A stretch of DNA of 64,000 nt from NCBI GenBank assembly GCA_024639935.1, contig JAHEFZ010000007.1:1-64000 (forward strand), in the 5' to 3' direction. Below are positions 17,186-27,126 of this stretch, one piece after another. Each line of letters begins with the position of its first letter. Positions within the stretch are counted from its first letter, which is position 1. The position numbers and the translations under genes are program-made. The notes beneath the pieces were generated by a model that was given only the letters and a program-made list of their open reading frames with translations, had not been told where the DNA came from and did no database searches. Source of the DNA: Microbacteriaceae bacterium (GTDB taxonomy: Bacteria > Actinomycetota > Actinomycetes > Actinomycetales > Microbacteriaceae).

Positions 17186-17466
17186 TGGGACGGCGCAATC
17201 GACCTAAGCGCGACGAACCGGCACCAATCGACGTTTTCCGCGCGTCGGGGGGTCGTCGCACCGAATCGAAGCGCGGTGAAGAATGGGTAGTTCAGGACAT
17301 TACCGAGGCGCGTGCGGTCAAAGAATACTCGTGCCCAGGTTGCGTTGTCACAATCGAGACAGGGATTCCTCACGTCGTAACGTGGCACTACGAGGGGTTG
17401 TTTGGTGAAGAGGCGGCCGTTCGCGATCGTCGCCATTGGCACACGTCGTGCTGGAAGATGTTCTGA
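17185..17466 (+). CDS. Small zinc-finger-like protein
   Basis: A 93-residue basic protein with a likely metal site made from CPGC (about residues 53-56) and a C-terminal H-x-H-x(2)-C (HWHTSCW). Homologous small proteins occur in many Microbacteriaceae next to this hydrolase, sometimes labelled ATP/GTP-binding without evidence; I see no P-loop. The N terminus (GRRNRPKRDEP) is basic and probably disordered. ATGA-type overlaps link it to both neighbours. Function unknown. Confidence 0.8.
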   Translation: MGRRNRPKRDEPAPIDVFRASGGRRTESKRGEEWVVQDITEARAVKEYSCPGCVVTIETGIPHVVTWHYEGLFGEEAAVRDRRHWHTSCWKMF

Positions 17467-18176
17467 TGAACGAGATTCGCAGCACCACGGAATTGCCGGC
17501 TTTCCGTCGAGACATCGAATTGCTCACCGAGGACGGCCATGTGCTCGTTGGTGAATTGTCCGTTCCGGAATCTGGCAGCCCTGTTGGGACGCTACTTTTC
17601 CTCCACCCTCTCCCGACCGCGGGTGGGTACATGGATTCGCACATTATTCGAAAGGCTGCGCTTCGACTTCCTGCCATGGCAGGGCTCGCGGTACTGCGTT
17701 TCAACTTTCGTGGGGTAACCTCACCGCGCGGTCAATCGGGAGGGGCGTTTGGGCACGGCGTCGACGAACGCCTCGATCTCGAGGCGGCTCTCGCGTTCAT
17801 CCGCGCAGAGGGGCTTCCCCTCCCGTGGGTCGTGGGGTGGTCGTTCGGTACTGAAGTTGCGTTGAATCACGCCATCAACCACGACATCGCAGGACTCATC
17901 CTCTTGGCCCCACCGCTTCATCGCACGACTCCCGCGACTCTCAAACGCTGGAATGACAACTCGACGCCGATTGTCGCAGTGATTCCGGAACTCGACGACT
18001 ATCTGAAACCAGACGACGCGCGCGAACGATTCGGCGTGGTGCCTCGAATCCAAATTGTTGAAGTCAAAGAAGGCAAACACCTTTGGGTGGGGGAAAAGCA
18101 GACGTATCGCGTGTTGAGTGAGATTGTCGAGCGCGTGAACCCGTCGGCGCTTCCGCTGCCCACGACGTATATCTAG
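17466..18176 (+). CDS. Alpha/beta hydrolase
   Basis: A 236-residue hydrolase of the YtmA/dienelactone-like type. The nucleophile elbow is GWSFG; a likely acid Asp is in IPELDDYL and the His in GKHLWVG. The oxyanion region reads FLHPLP, and RFNFRGVTSPRG marks the usual strand-loop after the lid. The substrate cannot be told. Its end overlaps the convergent AI-2E permease gene by 4 bp. Confidence 0.86.
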   Translation: MNEIRSTTELPAFRRDIELLTEDGHVLVGELSVPESGSPVGTLLFLHPLPTAGGYMDSHIIRKAALRLPAMAGLAVLRFNFRGVTSPRGQSGGAFGHGVDERLDLEAALAFIRAEGLPLPWVVGWSFGTEVALNHAINHDIAGLILLAPPLHRTTPATLKRWNDNSTPIVAVIPELDDYLKPDDARERFGVVPRIQIVEVKEGKHLWVGEKQTYRVLSEIVERVNPSALPLPTTYI

Positions 18177-19234
18177 CGCAGTTCCTGCGCCGGAATCATC
18201 ACCTGGCGAATGATGATGAGAACTGATGCTGCGATGGGAATCGCCACAATCGCTCCGAGGACTCCCATCAGTGCACCACCCGCGAGCGCGGCAATAATCA
18301 CGAGCACACCGGGAACCTTGACGGCCCGGTTCATGATGAACGGTCCGATGAGGTAGGCCTCGATCTGTGTGTACACGAGGTAATAGACGGCGACCCAGAT
18401 CGCGGTCGACGGCTCGGACGGATCGACGAGCCACTGGGTGACGATGATGATGACCGATCCGGTTACGGTACCGACAAGCGGTAGCAACGAGAACACCAAA
18501 GCAATCAACGCGAACAGGGCGGGGTACTCGGCTCCGATGAGTGTCATCGCGATAAAGCTCAGAATTCCATTCGCAAGCCCTTGGGTTCCTTGGCCGACGA
18601 CATACTTGCCGACGGCGTCCACGACCTGTTCCGCGATTCCGATAAATTCCGCGCGTTTGGACGCTGGCACAAGGTTGTAAGACGCCTGTTTGATTGAGGG
18701 CAGAGAAATAACGAGGTAAATCGTAAGCATCAGGGTGAGCAGGGCACCGATGACTCCGCTTGCGAACCCTGCGCCGACACTGAGAACTCCTCCCCCAATG
18801 CTGGCGAGGTTTGCTGGGTCGCTGAGGAAAGCAACAATCGTGTCAAGCGTTTTTTGAACATCCAATGCCTCGATGGGAATGATTGCTTGAACCGCCGAAA
18901 CCAATTCGCCGAGCGAGTTATAGGTTGTCAGAAAATCGAGAAGCGATCGGTAAAGGTTCGTCATTTGCTCGACGATGACAGGGATGAGGGCGAACACAAA
19001 TCCCACGAATAATCCGAGCACAGCGACAACGACCACGACGATTGCGATTGGCCGAGGGAACTTCAATTCCACAAGACGGCGGACGATGGGGTCGAGTCCC
19101 AACGCGATGAACAGGGCGAATCCCACATAGGTAATCACCGTCGCCAACGTTGCGACCGCATTTCCAATCAGCAGAGCGGTGAGCACCCCGAGTCCGCCGA
19201 GTAAGCCAAGCCGGAAGGCGCCGTTGATAGTCAT
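18173..19234 (-). CDS. AI-2E family (PerM/TqsA-like) membrane protein
   Basis: A 353-residue permease of the AI-2 exporter family, with two N-terminal helices, a helix pair near 60-90 and a C-terminal bundle of four or five helices. Family marks are GLDPIVRRL in the first loop and LLPLVGTVTGSVII then PFIMNRAVKVPGVLVIIAALAGG near the end. Members can act as Na+/H+ antiporters or efflux proteins; no transport role can be assigned. It lies 8 bp after the DivIVA-like gene, so the two form an operon. Confidence 0.88.
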   Translation of the reverse strand: MTINGAFRLGLLGGLGVLTALLIGNAVATLATVITYVGFALFIALGLDPIVRRLVELKFPRPIAIVVVVVAVLGLFVGFVFALIPVIVEQMTNLYRSLLDFLTTYNSLGELVSAVQAIIPIEALDVQKTLDTIVAFLSDPANLASIGGGVLSVGAGFASGVIGALLTLMLTIYLVISLPSIKQASYNLVPASKRAEFIGIAEQVVDAVGKYVVGQGTQGLANGILSFIAMTLIGAEYPALFALIALVFSLLPLVGTVTGSVIIIVTQWLVDPSEPSTAIWVAVYYLVYTQIEAYLIGPFIMNRAVKVPGVLVIIAALAGGALMGVLGAIVAIPIAASVLIIIRQVMIPAQELR

Positions 19235-19242
19235 GTGTGCGC

Positions 19243-20388
19243 TTATTTAGGTGAGGTTTTGGGCGCCGTTTTTGTTGTGGTTGTCGCTTTGGGTGTTGTC
19301 GGCGCCACAGCCTTCTTCGGAGCGAGAGATTTCGCCGCGAATGCGACGGCCGTGTTGAGGTCACCGATGTAGGCCGCAATCGCATCACGCTCGGCGGCAA
19401 TTTCGGCGAGACGTTGGGCGGCGTTGTCCAATTCCAGTTTTGCTTCGGTTCGGGCTGCGGCGACAAGCTGGCGAGCCTTCGCGTTGGCCGCGTCAATGGT
19501 CGATCGGGCCGCCTCTTTCGACTCAACAATCGCCATTTCTCGAATCTTGAGAACTTCGGGCTCGAGTCGGTTGTGTTCGCGCTTGAGCGCGGTCAGGTCC
19601 TTCTGCAGTTTCGTGAATTCCTCGTTTGCGGCTTTCAAATATGCCTCGTTTTGGGTCATCGTGTCGCGGTGTTGTTCGAGGAGTTGTTGTTCGAGTTCGT
19701 GGCGCCGTGCCGACACTTCGACGACGAGGTCTAGTTTCTGTCGATCCGCTTCACCGATGAGTCGAGCGATTTCTGCTCGCGCCGCGTGGGCTTCTTTGTC
19801 CATGACTAGTCGTTGTTCCGCCATCTCGCGATCGAGAAGTGCCAACTTTTCGGACATTTCTCGTTTGAGAGTTGCCCGCGCTGTAGCGGCTTCCGTTGCG
19901 GCATTTCCACGAACGCGGTTCGTCTCACGAATCGCTTCGGCACGCAGTGTTTCCACGTCCTTCTCGGCAATCGCGGTGATGTTTTCTGCGTCAATTCGGG
20001 CGGCGCTCGTCTCGTATCGCGCCTTTTCTTCGGCCGCTGCTACCAACGATTCAGCCCGCGACGTCGCTTCGCTGATGATCTGGTCCGCTTCGATCCGGGC
20101 GTCGGCGATTGTTCGTTGAGCTTGGATGTCTGCCTTGGAAATGAGAACTGTTGCTTGTTCTTCCGAGGTACGCAACACCATTTCGAGCTTGGTTCCTAGC
20201 CCCGAATATGTCGGCAAATCACCCTCGACGAGACCTTTTTTCCCTCCGAGTCGCGCGAGTTCAGTTGCGAGTTCGTTCCGTTCGGTCGTCGCCGCAATAA
20301 TTTCGCGTCGCATGGCGGCAATGGCCTTGTCAACTTCTTCGCGACTGTAGCCGCGCATAACGACAGGAAACTGTCCATCAGTAGCCAT
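19243..20388 (-). CDS. Long coiled-coil DivIVA-like protein
   Basis: A 381-residue acidic/basic coiled-coil protein. The N terminus (FPVVMRGYSREEVDKAI) is a DivIVA membrane-binding motif; residues 30-345 are almost all helical heptads rich in Ala, Glu and Arg; the tail is a Thr/Lys/Pro-rich stretch. This suggests a polar or septal scaffold related to Wag31 and Scy-type proteins. GGAGGT five bases ahead fixes the ATG at 20388. It is divergent from the bipartite lipoprotein gene at 20508. Confidence 0.87.
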   Translation of the reverse strand: MATDGQFPVVMRGYSREEVDKAIAAMRREIIAATTERNELATELARLGGKKGLVEGDLPTYSGLGTKLEMVLRTSEEQATVLISKADIQAQRTIADARIEADQIISEATSRAESLVAAAEEKARYETSAARIDAENITAIAEKDVETLRAEAIRETNRVRGNAATEAATARATLKREMSEKLALLDREMAEQRLVMDKEAHAARAEIARLIGEADRQKLDLVVEVSARRHELEQQLLEQHRDTMTQNEAYLKAANEEFTKLQKDLTALKREHNRLEPEVLKIREMAIVESKEAARSTIDAANAKARQLVAAARTEAKLELDNAAQRLAEIAAERDAIAAYIGDLNTAVAFAAKSLAPKKAVAPTTPKATTTTKTAPKTSPK

Positions 20389-20507
20389 TGTGACCTCCTC
20401 AAGGTACTGTGTCACTTTACCCGAGCGCACCCTTCCCGGGTAATCCGCGTTGGGGAAATCCTCAGGGTCGGTCGGCTAAACTAGCGTTTTGAGTCAAAGG
20501 GGGCGTT

Positions 20508-22271
20508 GTGCGTTTCATCGTGTCCGTCATCCTCTTCGGTATTGCCGCAGTCATGGTCGGTTCCGGAATTCTGATTCACACCGTCTTCTCATCGCCCGCA
20601 ACAACGGTTCAATCGGTCACAATTTCTGACCCGGCCCCAATCACGGTCATCGATTCGACCTCGTTGAACGAGATTTCTTCGACTCAGAACATATCAGTCA
20701 TTGGTGGGGCCCAAGGCACGATTTATGTCGAAGGCGCGAACGCGACGTCGACCGCAGAATCGGCGTCCAGCGAACGAATCGTGATGGCGTGGGGAAGGCA
20801 GGGTGATGTCCTCGCCTACATCGGAAATGTCCCGTATCAAATGATCAAAGCCAACGGTATCGAGGGTGAATTGACCGTCAAAGAATTCGCGGGGTCGGAA
20901 ACCTCAACCCCGGATCCGATCGGTTCCGACTTGTGGGCCGAAGAATTTGAAGGCCAAAAGATGTTGGCGCAGGACCTCACGACTCCCAAAGGTAATCTCA
21001 TCCTTATAGCGACGGACGGCGCGCTTCCCGCGCCGAAAGAAATCACCATCACCTGGAAGATGGATGTGGACCGGACCGTACCCACCACCTTGTTTTATGG
21101 CGGCCTTGGTGTCGCGTTGGTTGGTGGCGTCTTCTACTATTTGAGCTGGTGGGCAGACCGACGTAGACATCGACACCGCCAGGGTCGAATGCCGAAGGCG
21201 CCGCGACCTCCGAAGTGGCGACCCAGCAGGAAGGCTCTCGAGCCGAGGCGTCGCGGTGGACGTCGCGCGCTGGGGTTCGTCGCCTTGGCGTTTGCTGTAC
21301 CCGGGTTGCTTGCCGGCTGTTCCATTTTTCCTAACATTTCCCCCGAACCCGCGGCGGTCGTCAAAACCTCACCTCGAGGCGTCGCGGTCACGGCCTCACA
21401 ATTCGATCGCATCCTTGGGGAGATTGTCGCAACGTTGGCAACGGCGGACGAGCAGCGCGCAGAGGAAATCGCCGCAACTCGACTCGACGGAGCAGCACTA
21501 CGGTTTCGCCTCGCTCAATACAAGGTTCGAGCGCAGAGTGAAGCCCTAGCGGATCTTTTCGCAATCCCGGCGGGCAAGGTTCGCCTGCTGCTTCCCCAGA
21601 AAACCATTTCGTGGCCCCGGTCTGTATTTGCCGTCATCGACGATTCACAATACGTGGACGCTCCGTCGGTGGCCGTGGTGATGACGCAGAATTCGCCACG
21701 CGAGAACTACAAGGTGAATTACACGATTGCTCTTGAACCGGGGGCAAAGATTCCGTCAGTGTCATCACCGGAATCGGGAGCAGCCGTTCTTTACGGTGAA
21801 ACAGAGTTGCTCAGTGTAACTCCCGCACAGGTGGTTGAACGCTACGGCGACTTGCTGATTTCCGGGAAAGATAGCGAGTTTGTCAATGATTTCGCCAGTG
21901 ATTCATTACAGACACAGATTGGTGCTGCTGCGAAGGCAAAGAGAGTCGATCAGCTGGGGGAAACGGCAAAGTTTAGATGGAAAGATTCGATCACCGATGA
22001 CGTGCCACTGGTGTTCGCCACGGCCGAGTCGGGCGCATTGATGATGGTCACGCTCGAGGAAAAAGAGATTGTCCAGCCAGCGGTGCCGGGCGCCGCAATC
22101 ACCACGACCGGTGCGGTCAAAGTTCTTTCCACCATCACAAGCTCACTGACGGGTATCGAAGCGGATTATCAGTACCAATTGTTGTTTTATGTGCCGTCAC
22201 TCGGATCGACAGAGAAGATTCGTTTGCTCGGATATTCCTATGCGCTGACGTCTGCGCTTAAACTTCCCTAG
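20508..22271 (+). CDS. Bipartite membrane protein with an internal lipobox
   Basis: A 587-residue protein of unknown function found in many Microbacteriaceae before cysteine desulfurase. The N-terminal part has a signal-anchor (about 5-27), an extracellular domain and a second helix near 198-217. A strongly basic stretch (about 218-255) then leads to a hydrophobic segment ending LLAGC (about residue 275), which looks like an internal lipoprotein signal. The rest (280-587) is an exported-looking domain repeating an alpha-beta pattern. It reads like a membrane protein fused to a lipoprotein. The start is GTG with AAGGGGG ahead. Confidence 0.75.
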   Translation: MRFIVSVILFGIAAVMVGSGILIHTVFSSPATTVQSVTISDPAPITVIDSTSLNEISSTQNISVIGGAQGTIYVEGANATSTAESASSERIVMAWGRQGDVLAYIGNVPYQMIKANGIEGELTVKEFAGSETSTPDPIGSDLWAEEFEGQKMLAQDLTTPKGNLILIATDGALPAPKEITITWKMDVDRTVPTTLFYGGLGVALVGGVFYYLSWWADRRRHRHRQGRMPKAPRPPKWRPSRKALEPRRRGGRRALGFVALAFAVPGLLAGCSIFPNISPEPAAVVKTSPRGVAVTASQFDRILGEIVATLATADEQRAEEIAATRLDGAALRFRLAQYKVRAQSEALADLFAIPAGKVRLLLPQKTISWPRSVFAVIDDSQYVDAPSVAVVMTQNSPRENYKVNYTIALEPGAKIPSVSSPESGAAVLYGETELLSVTPAQVVERYGDLLISGKDSEFVNDFASDSLQTQIGAAAKAKRVDQLGETAKFRWKDSITDDVPLVFATAESGALMMVTLEEKEIVQPAVPGAAITTTGAVKVLSTITSSLTGIEADYQYQLLFYVPSLGSTEKIRLLGYSYALTSALKLP

Positions 22272-22303
22272 CATCTGCCGCCATTCGAAAGGGGTGATCC
22301 GCG

Positions 22304-23461
22304 ATCGCGTATTTCGACTATGCGGCCACCGCGCCCATGCACGACGCCGTCATCGCTGCGTGGACTCATGCCGTTCATTTGCGCGGAAACGCGTCCGCCA
22401 CACACCGCGATGGTCAAAAGTCGCGTTTGATGTGGGAGGAGGGTCGCGACAAGATTGCCGCGTCGATTGGCGCCGTACCGTTTGATGTCACAATCACGGG
22501 CAGTGGCACTGAGGCAATCAACCTTGCCATAAAAGGACTGTTCTGGGGTCGCAACGGCACCACCACGTCACGGGCGATGGGTGCACGGTTGCCGCGACCG
22601 CGCATTCTCACGACCGAGGCAGAGCACCACGCTGCTCTCGACACAATCCACTGGCTAGTTGAGTCGGAAGGGGCAATAGTTGACTTCGTTCGAGTCGACG
22701 ACACCGGAACAATCGACTTGAACGATCTCCAGTCAAAATTGGGCGACGACGTCGCCCTCGTGACCACACTGTGGACCAACAACGAGGTCGGAACGATTCA
22801 ACCGGTCTCCGAAATCGTGGCGCTCGCCGAGGCGGAATCAGTCCCCGTGCACCTCGATGCCGTCGCCACCCTCGGTTACACGCCCATCGATTTCGCGCGA
22901 AGTGGACTCGCCGCCCTCAGTGTTTCGGCTCACAAAATCGGCGGTCCGGTTGGAGTGGGGGCGCTCGCCATGGCTCGGTCGTGGCCGATCGTCCCTCTCA
23001 TTCACGGCGGTTCGCAACAACGCCTTCGCAGTGGATCCCTCGATGCGGCGGGAGTTTTCGCGGCCGGAATCGCCGCGGAGCGCGCCACCTCGGACATTCC
23101 AGCAAAGGCCGCTCGGCTGGCCGCGCTGCGGGACCGACTCGTCACCGGAATTCGGGAGACAATCCCGAAAGCCGTTGTTCGTGGGCACCTCGAGAATCGA
23201 ACCCCGGGGAACGCGCACATAACCGTGCCGGGCCTTGATTCCGTGTCGGCATTGTTTCTCATGGACGAAGCGGGTCACGCGGCGAGTGCGGGAAGCGCGT
23301 GCCAGGCGGGGGTGCAGTCACCGTCGCACGTGTTACGCGCCATGGGTGTCGCCGACTCGGAAGGTCCGTTGCGATTCACTCTCGGACTCGAAAATTCCGA
23401 AGCGGAAATTGACTCTTTGCTCGAGGTTCTGCCGACTATCGTCGCGCGCGCGACGCACTAA
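22304..23461 (+). CDS. Cysteine desulfurase (NifS/IscS type)
   Basis: PLP enzyme that moves sulfur from cysteine to Fe-S assembly or to MnmA for tRNA thiolation; the adjacent mnmA favours the latter. Lys211 (SAHKIGG) binds PLP and Cys333 (GSACQAG) is the persulfide carrier. An in-frame TGA at 22295 and the conserved YFDYAATAP motif leave ATC 22304 as the only start that keeps the N terminus, nine bases after AAAGGGG. ATG 22337 would delete the motif. The length is 385 residues. Confidence 0.9.
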   Translation: MAYFDYAATAPMHDAVIAAWTHAVHLRGNASATHRDGQKSRLMWEEGRDKIAASIGAVPFDVTITGSGTEAINLAIKGLFWGRNGTTTSRAMGARLPRPRILTTEAEHHAALDTIHWLVESEGAIVDFVRVDDTGTIDLNDLQSKLGDDVALVTTLWTNNEVGTIQPVSEIVALAEAESVPVHLDAVATLGYTPIDFARSGLAALSVSAHKIGGPVGVGALAMARSWPIVPLIHGGSQQRLRSGSLDAAGVFAAGIAAERATSDIPAKAARLAALRDRLVTGIRETIPKAVVRGHLENRTPGNAHITVPGLDSVSALFLMDEAGHAASAGSACQAGVQSPSHVLRAMGVADSEGPLRFTLGLENSEAEIDSLLEVLPTIVARATH

Positions 23462-23504
23462 CTCACTCGTGGGGATCGACGTGTGCGCGGGTTCGAACGG
23501 AACT

Positions 23505-23510
23505 TAGACT
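23505..23510 (+). promoter_or_regulatory. -10-like box, leaderless start for mnmA
   Basis: TAGACT ends six bases before the mnmA ATG with no ribosome site between, the arrangement of a leaderless transcript. Confidence 0.42.
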
Positions 23511-23516
23511 TACCCC

Positions 23517-24650
23517 ATGAAGATTTTAGCCGCGATGAGCGGGGGCGTTGACTCTGCGGTCGCCACGGCGCGCGCGGTCGACGCGGGTCACGACGTCACG
23601 GGCGTGCACCTGGCGCTCTCGCGAATGCCCGGATTGTTTCGTTCGGGTTCGCGGGGTTGCTGCACGGTCGAGGATTCCCTCGACGCGCGCCGAGCCGCTG
23701 GCTTGCTCGGAATTCCGTTTTACGTGTGGGACTTTTCGGCACAATTCACCGAAGCCGTTGTCGACGATTTCATCGCGGAATACGCCGCGGGCCGAACGCC
23801 GAACCCCTGCATGCGTTGTAACGAACGAATCAAGTTCGCCGCTCTGCTCGACAGAGCAATCGACCTCGGGTTCGACGCAGTGGTGACGGGACACTACGCG
23901 AACGTGACGACCGCGGCGGACGGCACCCCCGAACTTCACCGCGCGAGTGCCTGGGCTAAAGACCAGTCCTACGTGCTCGGCGTATTGACGACCGAGCAAT
24001 TGCGCCACTCGATGTTTCCTCTAGGGGACACCCCGAGCAAGACGCTCGTGCGCGAAGAGGCCGAGCGTCGTGGGCTCACTGTTGCCCACAAGCCGGACAG
24101 CCACGACATTTGTTTCATTCCCGAAGGTGACACCCGCGACTGGCTTGCTGACCGTATTCCGATGGAATCAGGCGACATTGTCGACCCCAACGGAAAGGTG
24201 CTCGGGCATCACGATGGCGCCCAGTCATTCACCGTCGGCCAGCGCAAGGGACTCGGTATCGGCGTCCCCTCTGCCGACGGTCGCCCGCGGTTCGTCCTCG
24301 AGGTCAAGACCGCCACCAACGAGGTTGTGGTCGGAATGAAAGAAGACCTCGATATTGCGGAAATTGCAGGCGAAAGATTTTCCTGGGCGGGCAACGACCC
24401 GATTACTTCCGGAATCACGGTTGCCACGGATGACGGTTTCGACGAGTTCACGTGCGAGGTTCAGATTCGCGCACACGCCGACCCCGTTCCTGCCCGTGCA
24501 CGAAATCGCGGGGGCGAAATAGTGGTGACCCCTGATGTCCCACTGAATGGCGTCGCCACGGGTCAAACCGCGGTGATCTATGTTGGCACTCGCGTTCTCG
24601 GTCAGTTCACCATCGATCGGACCGTCTCGGCGACGGCCTTAGTCAATTAA
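23517..24650 (+). CDS. mnmA: tRNA-specific 2-thiouridylase MnmA
   Basis: Thiolates U34 of tRNAs for Lys, Glu and Gln, taking sulfur from a cysteine desulfurase, here the preceding gene. The PP-loop [12 protein letters not shown] is at the N terminus. The catalytic cysteines are Cys98 (NPCMRCN) and about Cys199 (HDICFIPEG); the [10 protein letters not shown] motif is also present. The length of 377 residues is normal. Confidence 0.96.
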   Translation: MKILAAMSGGVDSAVATARAVDAGHDVTGVHLALSRMPGLFRSGSRGCCTVEDSLDARRAAGLLGIPFYVWDFSAQFTEAVVDDFIAEYAAGRTPNPCMRCNERIKFAALLDRAIDLGFDAVVTGHYANVTTAADGTPELHRASAWAKDQSYVLGVLTTEQLRHSMFPLGDTPSKTLVREEAERRGLTVAHKPDSHDICFIPEGDTRDWLADRIPMESGDIVDPNGKVLGHHDGAQSFTVGQRKGLGIGVPSADGRPRFVLEVKTATNEVVVGMKEDLDIAEIAGERFSWAGNDPITSGITVATDDGFDEFTCEVQIRAHADPVPARARNRGGEIVVTPDVPLNGVATGQTAVIYVGTRVLGQFTIDRTVSATALVN

Positions 24651-24670
24651 CGGCGTGACAGACTTTCTCT

Positions 24671-25753
24671 GTGCGTAACGTCATCATTCTGGGAAGTACC
24701 GGTTCGATCGGTACACAGGCGCTCGATATCGTGCGCGACAATCCCGACCGGTTTCGGGTGGTGGGGCTTGGCGCCGGCCGAAACCGTGAACTCGCCGAGG
24801 CACAAGCGGCCGAATTCGGTGTCACCAACGTGGCGTTCGGCGCGAAAGACGCGGTTACGCTCATCGAATCCACCCCTGCCGATGTCATTCTCAACGGAAT
24901 CACCGGCGCGGTCGGATTGGCGCCGACCCTCGCGGCGCTCGCGACGGATGCGACTCTCGCCCTGGCAAACAAGGAATCGCTGATCATCGGCGGCTCGCTA
25001 GTGAAGGACATGGCCAAGTTGGGGAAATTGGTTCCCGTCGATTCGGAACATTCCGCCCTCGCACAAGCGCTGTTAGCCGGAACCCGTTCCGAAGTCGCCA
25101 AACTCGTTGTCACCGCCAGCGGCGGACCGTTCCGCGGATTCACTCGTGAGCAACTCGCGGGCGTCACCCCCGCTCAGGCCGCGAAGCACCCGACCTGGAA
25201 CATGGGGTCGGTAATCACGACCAATTCCGCGACCCTAGTCAATAAAGGACTGGAAGTGATCGAGGCACACCTCTTGTTCGACATCCCGTTCGACCGAATC
25301 GAGGTCACGGTTCACCCGCAGTCGGTGGTGCACTCTTTCGTGGAATTCGTCGATGGTTCGACGATTGCGCAATGTTCGCCTCCCGACATGCATCTTCCCA
25401 TCGCGCTCGGACTCGACTGGCCGAACCGAATACCAGGGGCGACCGCCGCGATCGATTGGTCTCGTTCTCACTCGTGGACATTCGAACCTCTGGACGAGGC
25501 AGCGTTCCCCGCGGTGCGACTCGCACGTGAGGTCGGCCTCGCCGGATCCACTTTCCCCGCCGTATACAACGCGGCAAACGAAGTCGCGGTGGAGGCGTTC
25601 AATGCTGGTCGCATCGGGTTCCTCGACATCGTCGCGACAATTGAACGCGTGGTTCACGCACATTCTGGTCCCGCGCAACTCGACCTTGACAGCCTGCTCG
25701 CCGCGGATTCGTGGGCTCGCGTTTCGGCTCAGAGTTTTCTCACCCCCCACTAA
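24671..25753 (+). CDS. dxr: 1-deoxy-D-xylulose 5-phosphate reductoisomerase
   Basis: Second step of the MEP isoprenoid pathway: converts DXP to MEP with NADPH. The NADPH site [12 protein letters not shown] is at the N terminus. The metal/substrate motifs [14 protein letters not shown] and [10 protein letters not shown], and [13 protein letters not shown], are all present. The 360 residues begin at GTG 24671; a CAGACT box six bases ahead suggests a leaderless start. It belongs with the M50 protease and ispG, a conserved bacterial cluster. Isoprenoids here would also feed carotenoid and retinal synthesis for the rhodopsin. Confidence 0.96.
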   Translation: MRNVIILGSTGSIGTQALDIVRDNPDRFRVVGLGAGRNRELAEAQAAEFGVTNVAFGAKDAVTLIESTPADVILNGITGAVGLAPTLAALATDATLALANKESLIIGGSLVKDMAKLGKLVPVDSEHSALAQALLAGTRSEVAKLVVTASGGPFRGFTREQLAGVTPAQAAKHPTWNMGSVITTNSATLVNKGLEVIEAHLLFDIPFDRIEVTVHPQSVVHSFVEFVDGSTIAQCSPPDMHLPIALGLDWPNRIPGATAAIDWSRSHSWTFEPLDEAAFPAVRLAREVGLAGSTFPAVYNAANEVAVEAFNAGRIGFLDIVATIERVVHAHSGPAQLDLDSLLAADSWARVSAQSFLTPH

Positions 25754-25782
25754 ACCCGTCCGAGGCCGTCCGCGGTCGCGGG

Positions 25783-25788
25783 TAACCT
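25783..25788 (+). promoter_or_regulatory. -10-like box, leaderless start for the M50 protease
   Basis: TAACCT ends seven bases before the ATG at 25796, with no Shine-Dalgarno sequence between. Confidence 0.4.
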
Positions 25789-25795
25789 TGACTTC

Positions 25796-27109
25796 ATGGA
25801 GATTGTGCTGTGGATTCTCGGTGTGCTGGTGTTGGCTGTCGGAATCGCCATCTCGATCGGGCTCCACGAATTTGGGCACTACTATCCCGCGCGAAAGTTC
25901 GGCGTATTTGTCGGCTCGTTCATGATCGGATTCGGCCCAACGCTGTGGTCGCGCAAGGTCGGTGAGACGGAATTCGGGGTCAAGGCGATCCCGCTCGGAG
26001 GGTACGTTTCGCTTTCGGGGATGTACCCAACAACGGCCAATTCGCAAAGGCCCGGCTTCCGAATGTTCCGCAACCTCGTGCAAGACGCCCGCGACGCATC
26101 CGCCGAAAGCATCACCGACGACTCGCGAGCGTTCTATCGTTTGCCGGTTCTGCAGCGCATAATTGTGATGCTCGGCGGTCCGTTGATGAACCTCGTCATT
26201 GCGACAATTTTGTTCGTTTTCCTATTCACGGGGATTGGAGTCGTCGGAGCGACCACGACGATTGGGTCAATCTCGGAATGCGTTCTTCCCGTCACCTCGA
26301 CACAAACCTCGTGTGAATCGGGTGACCCGAAAGCCCCCGCGGCCGTGGCTGGGCTCAAACCAGGGGACCGAATCGTGTCCATCGATGCTCAGCCCGTCAC
26401 GACCTGGGAATCCGGAACAGGGATCATTCGCGATTCCGCCGGACGCGAAATTGACATTGTTGTCGAACGCGACGGTCACAACGTGAGTCTCGCGGTGACA
26501 CCGATCAATGCGATTCGATACGCTCTCGATTCGGCAGGAAACCCGGTGCTCGATAACGACGGAAATCCCGAAACCGCGACCGTTGGATTTGTCGGGATTG
26601 GGCACGCGATAGAACGGCAACAGCAGTCGCCGGTGGTCGCACTCGACGCAATGGGGAACAATATTGTGCAGGTCGGTGTGTTGATTCTCGATTTGCCCAA
26701 TCGCATGATTCAGGTTTGGAACGCCGCGTTCGGCGCCGAAACCCGCGACCAGAATGGGCCGGTGAGCGTCGTCGGCGTCGGTCGAATCGCCGGAGACATC
26801 GCGGCAGCCGATCAATTGCAAGTGGTCGATCGCTTCGCGGCTCTCGTCGGAATCCTGGCCAGCCTCAACGTCGCCTTATTCGTTTTCAACCTCATCCCAC
26901 TGTTGCCACTCGACGGTGGACACATCGCTGTCGCGTTATGGCAAGGAATTCGAAACATCGCGGCAAAGCTTCGCGGCAAACCGACACCCGGCCCGGTCGA
27001 TTCGGCCCGACTTGTCCCGTTCACGATTGTCATCACCGTCGTACTCATGGCCATGAGCGCACTTCTCATCTATGCCGACATCGTCAAGCCGATAACCCTC
27101 GGACTATAG
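25796..27109 (+). CDS. Site-2 (M50/RseP-Rip1 type) membrane protease
   Basis: Cuts membrane proteins within the bilayer, commonly anti-sigma factors; the mycobacterial counterpart is Rip1. The zinc motif HEFGH (His24, Glu25, His28) lies in the first helix, and the third ligand is in [12 protein letters not shown] near residue 373. One PDZ domain (about 180-235, [15 protein letters not shown]) lies between. The 437 residues and the dxr/ispG setting are typical. Its substrate here is not known. Confidence 0.93.
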   Translation: MEIVLWILGVLVLAVGIAISIGLHEFGHYYPARKFGVFVGSFMIGFGPTLWSRKVGETEFGVKAIPLGGYVSLSGMYPTTANSQRPGFRMFRNLVQDARDASAESITDDSRAFYRLPVLQRIIVMLGGPLMNLVIATILFVFLFTGIGVVGATTTIGSISECVLPVTSTQTSCESGDPKAPAAVAGLKPGDRIVSIDAQPVTTWESGTGIIRDSAGREIDIVVERDGHNVSLAVTPINAIRYALDSAGNPVLDNDGNPETATVGFVGIGHAIERQQQSPVVALDAMGNNIVQVGVLILDLPNRMIQVWNAAFGAETRDQNGPVSVVGVGRIAGDIAAADQLQVVDRFAALVGILASLNVALFVFNLIPLLPLDGGHIAVALWQGIRNIAAKLRGKPTPGPVDSARLVPFTIVITVVLMAMSALLIYADIVKPITLGL

Positions 27110-27120
27110 CGCTATACGAT
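27105..27120 (+). promoter_or_regulatory. Palindrome overlapping the ispG -10 box
   Basis: A perfect 12-bp palindrome, TATAGCGCTATA (27105-27116), runs into TACGAT (27115-27120), which ends six bases before the ispG GTG. The -10 box and a possible operator therefore overlap. The palindrome also covers the last codons of the M50 gene. Confidence 0.4.
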
Positions 27121-27126
27121 AGTGCT

